From: Candidatus Uhrbacteria bacterium
GTDB lineage: Bacteria > Patescibacteriota > Patescibacteriia > UBA9934 > UBA11717
Reading direction: 5' to 3'
DNA length: 14,748 nucleotides
Assembly (NCBI GenBank): GCA_013203725.1
Contig: JABMPK010000085.1
Span: forward strand, 1 to 14,748
Shown: positions 11,841-14,748 of the stretch, piece after piece
Position numbering within the stretch: the stretch's first letter is position 1
How the letters are laid out: each line of letters begins with the position of its first letter
Notes under the pieces: generated by a model
Databases searched by the model: none
What the model was told of the DNA's origin: nothing
Seen by the model: only the letters and a program-made list of their open reading frames with translations
Made by a program: the position numbers and the translations under genes

Positions 11841-12665
11841 TTACTTTTTCTTGCCAGCACCAGCGCCTGCAAGTTTAGTTCTTGCTTGCTGAAGCTGTGC
11901 AATTTTCTTTCTAGTTTTGAGCCAGGACACTATTGTAGACGTGGTAAAAGCTGGGAGCGCCGAAAAGATTGGCACTACTTCCATAAGCATGAGTGGTCCA
12001 GCACTCTTCATGTTATTGTTGAATATCGCCCTTCCTTTGCGCCACATGAATATAGAGAATGCGGCGGCGAATCCAAAAGATACGGCGTTAGACAGGAAAG
12101 GGGCTATTAAAGCAGTTGGGAGTGGGGGAATACTTAGTATTCCAAAAACAAAGCCAGCTGAATCTGCAAGCATTGCTATCATTACCATTATCATCCAGCC
12201 TTTGTTGCCACCACCTTTCTTTATCTGGGAATCCAGTTTTTTCAGCATCTTTGCTTTCAGCTGCGATGCCTTCTTGAGCGCTTTTGACCTGCCTCGTCGT
12301 GACATTTTTATGCCTTCCTCCACTTTTATGTTTGACGCGTTTTTCTTGTTGGCGTCTTTATAGAAAGTTGGCTGTTCTCTCTTGAGTGAGTCTAGACCAC
12401 TTTGCAGGTCGTGAAGCTGTTTTGAATCAGCTCTAGCTTTTGACTGCATCACGTTCTTAAACCTAGCAGAAATCCCACCTTTTGATGTAGGTGTTGGAAG
12501 CTGGCTCAGCTCTGGTTGATTGTAACTTGTATGGTTACCTTCTGCAGGTTCTGCATTTTGCTCTTCCTTGCTGTCTGTGCGACGCTGTGCAGAATCGGCA
12601 GAACGAGCGGTCTTAAGCTCTCCAGACTTGGCTTTGGGATCGAACTCTTTTTCTGAATCCGCCAT
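11841..12665 (-). CDS. Basic three-helix membrane protein of unknown function
   Basis: The product is 274 residues. The first 150 are hydrophilic and low in complexity, acidic at the very start and then strongly basic (121-150, rich in K and R), with no signal peptide. Three hydrophobic helices follow at about 157-179, 186-208 and 224-248, then a basic tail (TRKKIAQLQQARTKLAGAG, ending GKKK). Under the positive-inside rule the long N-terminus is cytoplasmic. I recognise no family. Comparable proteins occur near pilin and secretion genes in Patescibacteria, but that is impression rather than evidence. The ATG at 12665 follows directly on the T-run of the Clp terminator with no Shine-Dalgarno. 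Expression is therefore either read-through or from a promoter inside the Clp 3' end (TAAAAT on the minus strand within the stem is the only -10-like box). Confidence 0.8.
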   Translation of the reverse strand: MADSEKEFDPKAKSGELKTARSADSAQRRTDSKEEQNAEPAEGNHTSYNQPELSQLPTPTSKGGISARFKNVMQSKARADSKQLHDLQSGLDSLKREQPTFYKDANKKNASNIKVEEGIKMSRRGRSKALKKASQLKAKMLKKLDSQIKKGGGNKGWMIMVMIAMLADSAGFVFGILSIPPLPTALIAPFLSNAVSFGFAAAFSIFMWRKGRAIFNNNMKSAGPLMLMEVVPIFSALPAFTTSTIVSWLKTRKKIAQLQQARTKLAGAGAGKKK

Positions 12666-12704
12666 AAAAAAACACGGTAAATCACTTGTATTTTACCGTG
12701 TTTT
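12666..12704 (-). terminator. Terminator of the Clp gene, abutting the next start codon
   Basis: On the minus strand AAAACACGGTAAA (12704-12692), a ten-base loop and TTTACCGTGTTTT (12681-12669) make a 13-pair stem followed by T residues to 12666. The Clp stop codon TAA (12695-12693) is inside the stem. The ATG of the next gene starts at 12665, the very next base after the T-run. Confidence 0.85.
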
Positions 12705-14738
12705 GGCTTCAAGGTCGATCTTGTCCTTGTTGATAGAAATAAAGAACGAATCGTGTGAAGGTTGTTTTAATAATTGATCTGCAATTAAGCTGGCTACCAG
12801 CTCGTTTACCTTCTGGCGAATGTTGCGCGCGCCTGATACGTCGGCTTGGCTAAAGGCTACTATGTGGTCGTGAACTTCTGGCGCCCAGTCGAACTCTCTA
12901 TTGTCGATTTCTAAACTGTTTTTCAGTATTGCGAGCTCCCGTTGCGCAACAGACACTAGGTCTTTTGTCTCCAGCGGTTTGAACGCGCAAATTTGGTCGA
13001 TCCGGTTTATCAGCTCTGGTCGCATCTGATCGCGCAATGTTTTCTCCACATCGGACTGACTCAATTCGCCGTCTGACGTGAATCCGATGGAGCCGTTAAG
13101 GAATTTTTCTGCTCCGATGTTGGACGTTAGGATCACTATAGCGTTCTTGAACGATATAGTGCGTCCGGTGGCGTCTTTAAGCTCGCCGTGTTCCAGAATC
13201 TGCAAAAGCAAGTTGTGAACGTCTGGATGTGCCTTCTCAATCTCGTCGAAGAGAACGACGCTATGAGGCTTTTGCTTTACCTGGTCGGTGAGCAACGCTG
13301 TGTCGCGATAACCAACATATCCAGCAGGGGAGCCGACTAGTTTGGAAATCGAGAAGCTTTCCACGAATTCGCTCATGTCGAGTCTGATGAGAGCCTTCTT
13401 GTCATGAAAAACATATTTGGCGAGTTGTGTTGCAAGTTCACTTTTCCCAGTACCACTTGGTCCTACAAACATAAAGCTTGCCAACGGACGCGATTGTCTG
13501 TTGATTCCAACCTTTGCGCGCTTAACGTGCGTTGCAACTTGCTTGATAACTTTCTTTTGGCCAAAGATGTGCTCGCCCAAGCCTTTCTCGATCCGTGCTA
13601 GATGCTTTCGCTCGTTGCTCATCATATCCACAACGCGAATACCGGTGCGACGCTCTATGACGCGCGCGATATCGTTTATTCCAATATTGCCAATGATAAC
13701 GTCCTGTCGCTTCATCTCAGTTTCATCGATCTCGTTTTCCAAATCATCTTCCTTTCCTTTGTACACACTCGCATCCATGAACCGCTCTTCCACAATAGCT
13801 GCACGCTTCTTGGCCTTTGCTTCCTTGAGATCCTGTGTAAGATGTCTTGCTGCAAGATCCTCTGGTGATGTGTGCTTTACGCGAATTGCGGCCGCAGCTT
13901 CGTCGATAAGGTCGATCGCCTTGTCTGGCAAGAACGCATTTTGAATGTAACGGTTTGCAGACTCGGCTGCGTAGTTGAGTGCTTCTTTTTCGATAGTTAC
14001 ACCATGGAATTTTTCGTAGATAGGAGAAAGACCGTGAAGTATCTCAATTGTGTCTTGAACGGTCGGCTCAATAACATCCACCATCTGGAAACGTCGCTCC
14101 AACGCACCGTCTGGTTCAATATGCTTCTTGTATTCGGCTGGAGTTGTTGCACCAATACACCGAATCCAACCACGTGATAACGCGGGCTTTAGCATGTTCG
14201 CAGCATCTAGTGACCCAGATGCAGACCCGGCGCCAATTATCATGTGCACCTCGTCGATGAATAGGATTATATTTGGATCATCTCTAACTTCATCAATAAT
14301 TTGCTTTAATCGTCCCTCGAACTCGCCACGGTATACTGTGCCCGCAATAAGACTTCCAAGGTCGAGCGAAAATATTCGTTTGTTCAAAAGAACGCTCGGT
14401 ACATTTCCTTCAATGATGTTGCGCGCGAGCCCTTCAACGATAGCTGTTTTACCAACACCGGGTTCGCCAACCAAGATCGGATTGTTTTTTGAACGGCGCG
14501 ACAGAATTTCCATCATGCGAACAATTTCTTTGTCGCGGCCAATAACAGGATCGAGTGAGCCGATAGCTTCTGCGGACGTAAGCTCTGTCGCAAAAAACTC
14601 AAGCGCTTGAGACTCGCTTGTTGGTTCAACGTCGGCAATCTCCACGTCAGCTATTGGTTCGATGTCCGCTTTTTGAGAACCAGCAGACTTGTTGACTGCC
14701 TTGATTTGAATATTTGGGAACTGCTGTGTTCCTTTCAT
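12693..14738 (-). CDS. ClpC/ClpA-type AAA+ unfoldase, short or cut N-terminus
   Basis: A Hsp100 unfoldase with two ATPase rings that feeds substrates to ClpP. From the ATG at 14738 it is 681 residues; typical ClpC has about 810. NBD1 starts near LDPVIGRDKEI (62) with Walker A GEPGVGKT (91-98), Walker B ILFIDE (158-163) and pore loop GTVYRGEFE. A short charged middle segment lies at about 300-342. NBD2 has Walker A GPSGTGKS (426-433), pore loop GYVGY (473-477) and Walker B VVLFDE (494-499). IGF (551-553), after TSNIGAEKF, matches the ClpP-binding tripeptide. The usual N-terminal double-repeat Clp_N domain is not seen; residues 1-45 look like linker. Reading frame is open to the window edge (no stop in the ten bases before the ATG) and there is no Shine-Dalgarno, so the gene may begin outside the window. 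Confidence 0.93.
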   Translation of the reverse strand: MKGTQQFPNIQIKAVNKSAGSQKADIEPIADVEIADVEPTSESQALEFFATELTSAEAIGSLDPVIGRDKEIVRMMEILSRRSKNNPILVGEPGVGKTAIVEGLARNIIEGNVPSVLLNKRIFSLDLGSLIAGTVYRGEFEGRLKQIIDEVRDDPNIILFIDEVHMIIGAGSASGSLDAANMLKPALSRGWIRCIGATTPAEYKKHIEPDGALERRFQMVDVIEPTVQDTIEILHGLSPIYEKFHGVTIEKEALNYAAESANRYIQNAFLPDKAIDLIDEAAAAIRVKHTSPEDLAARHLTQDLKEAKAKKRAAIVEERFMDASVYKGKEDDLENEIDETEMKRQDVIIGNIGINDIARVIERRTGIRVVDMMSNERKHLARIEKGLGEHIFGQKKVIKQVATHVKRAKVGINRQSRPLASFMFVGPSGTGKSELATQLAKYVFHDKKALIRLDMSEFVESFSISKLVGSPAGYVGYRDTALLTDQVKQKPHSVVLFDEIEKAHPDVHNLLLQILEHGELKDATGRTISFKNAIVILTSNIGAEKFLNGSIGFTSDGELSQSDVEKTLRDQMRPELINRIDQICAFKPLETKDLVSVAQRELAILKNSLEIDNREFDWAPEVHDHIVAFSQADVSGARNIRQKVNELVASLIADQLLKQPSHDSFFISINKDKIDLEAKTR

Positions 14739-14748
14739 TATGATGGTC

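Overview
The window looks like a chromosomal segment of a Candidate Phyla Radiation (Patescibacteria, probably Parcubacteria-type) bacterium. The reasons are compact minus-strand gene runs, membrane proteins with VirB2/TrbC-like pilin segments followed by long lineage-specific ectodomains, almost no Shine-Dalgarno sequences, and a methanogen-flavoured thymidylate synthase fusion. Several genes end in TGA, so this is not one of the lineages that read UGA as glycine. Placement at phylum level is inference; no rRNA or marker protein is present.

Layout. Bases 1-1380 are a repeat-rich tRNA region: a 28-bp tandem repeat, an inverted repeat, tRNA-Ser(GCU) on the minus strand, a small two-helix membrane protein (402-923), two 83-84 bp tandem units that begin with the first 12 bases of the following tRNA, tRNA-Arg(GCG), and terminators. 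Bases 1385-2069 hold a GC-rich secreted-protein gene with its own strong promoter and the only clear Shine-Dalgarno in the window; it looks foreign. It is divergent from recG (2090-4144). An intergenic cluster of palindromic repeats (4149-4262) follows.

From 4293 to the end every gene is on the minus strand. In transcription order from the right edge they are: a ClpC-type unfoldase, a basic three-helix membrane protein, a membrane-anchored TolB/WD40-like propeller, a membrane-anchored DsbA-like oxidoreductase, a pilin-like protein fused to an NlpC/P60 hydrolase, a paralogous pilin-like protein with a cysteine-rich ectodomain, RadA, and an MtrA/ThyA/DUF4346 fusion. The genes from the propeller to radA are separated by -4 to 17 bp and probably form an operon.

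The most interesting unit is 7285-11749. A disulfide-forming enzyme is encoded directly before two secreted, cysteine-rich VirB2-like membrane proteins, one of which carries a peptidoglycan-hydrolase domain. I read this as a small cell-envelope module, possibly part of a type IV secretion or pilus apparatus, whose products need oxidative folding. No VirB4, VirB6 or VirD4 gene is in the window. Also notable are the three-domain thymidylate synthase, the tRNA-derived tandem array, and a recurring arrangement in which a -10-like box lies 6-8 bases before the start codon, suggesting widespread leaderless transcripts. All homology statements are from motif recognition by eye; no search was run.
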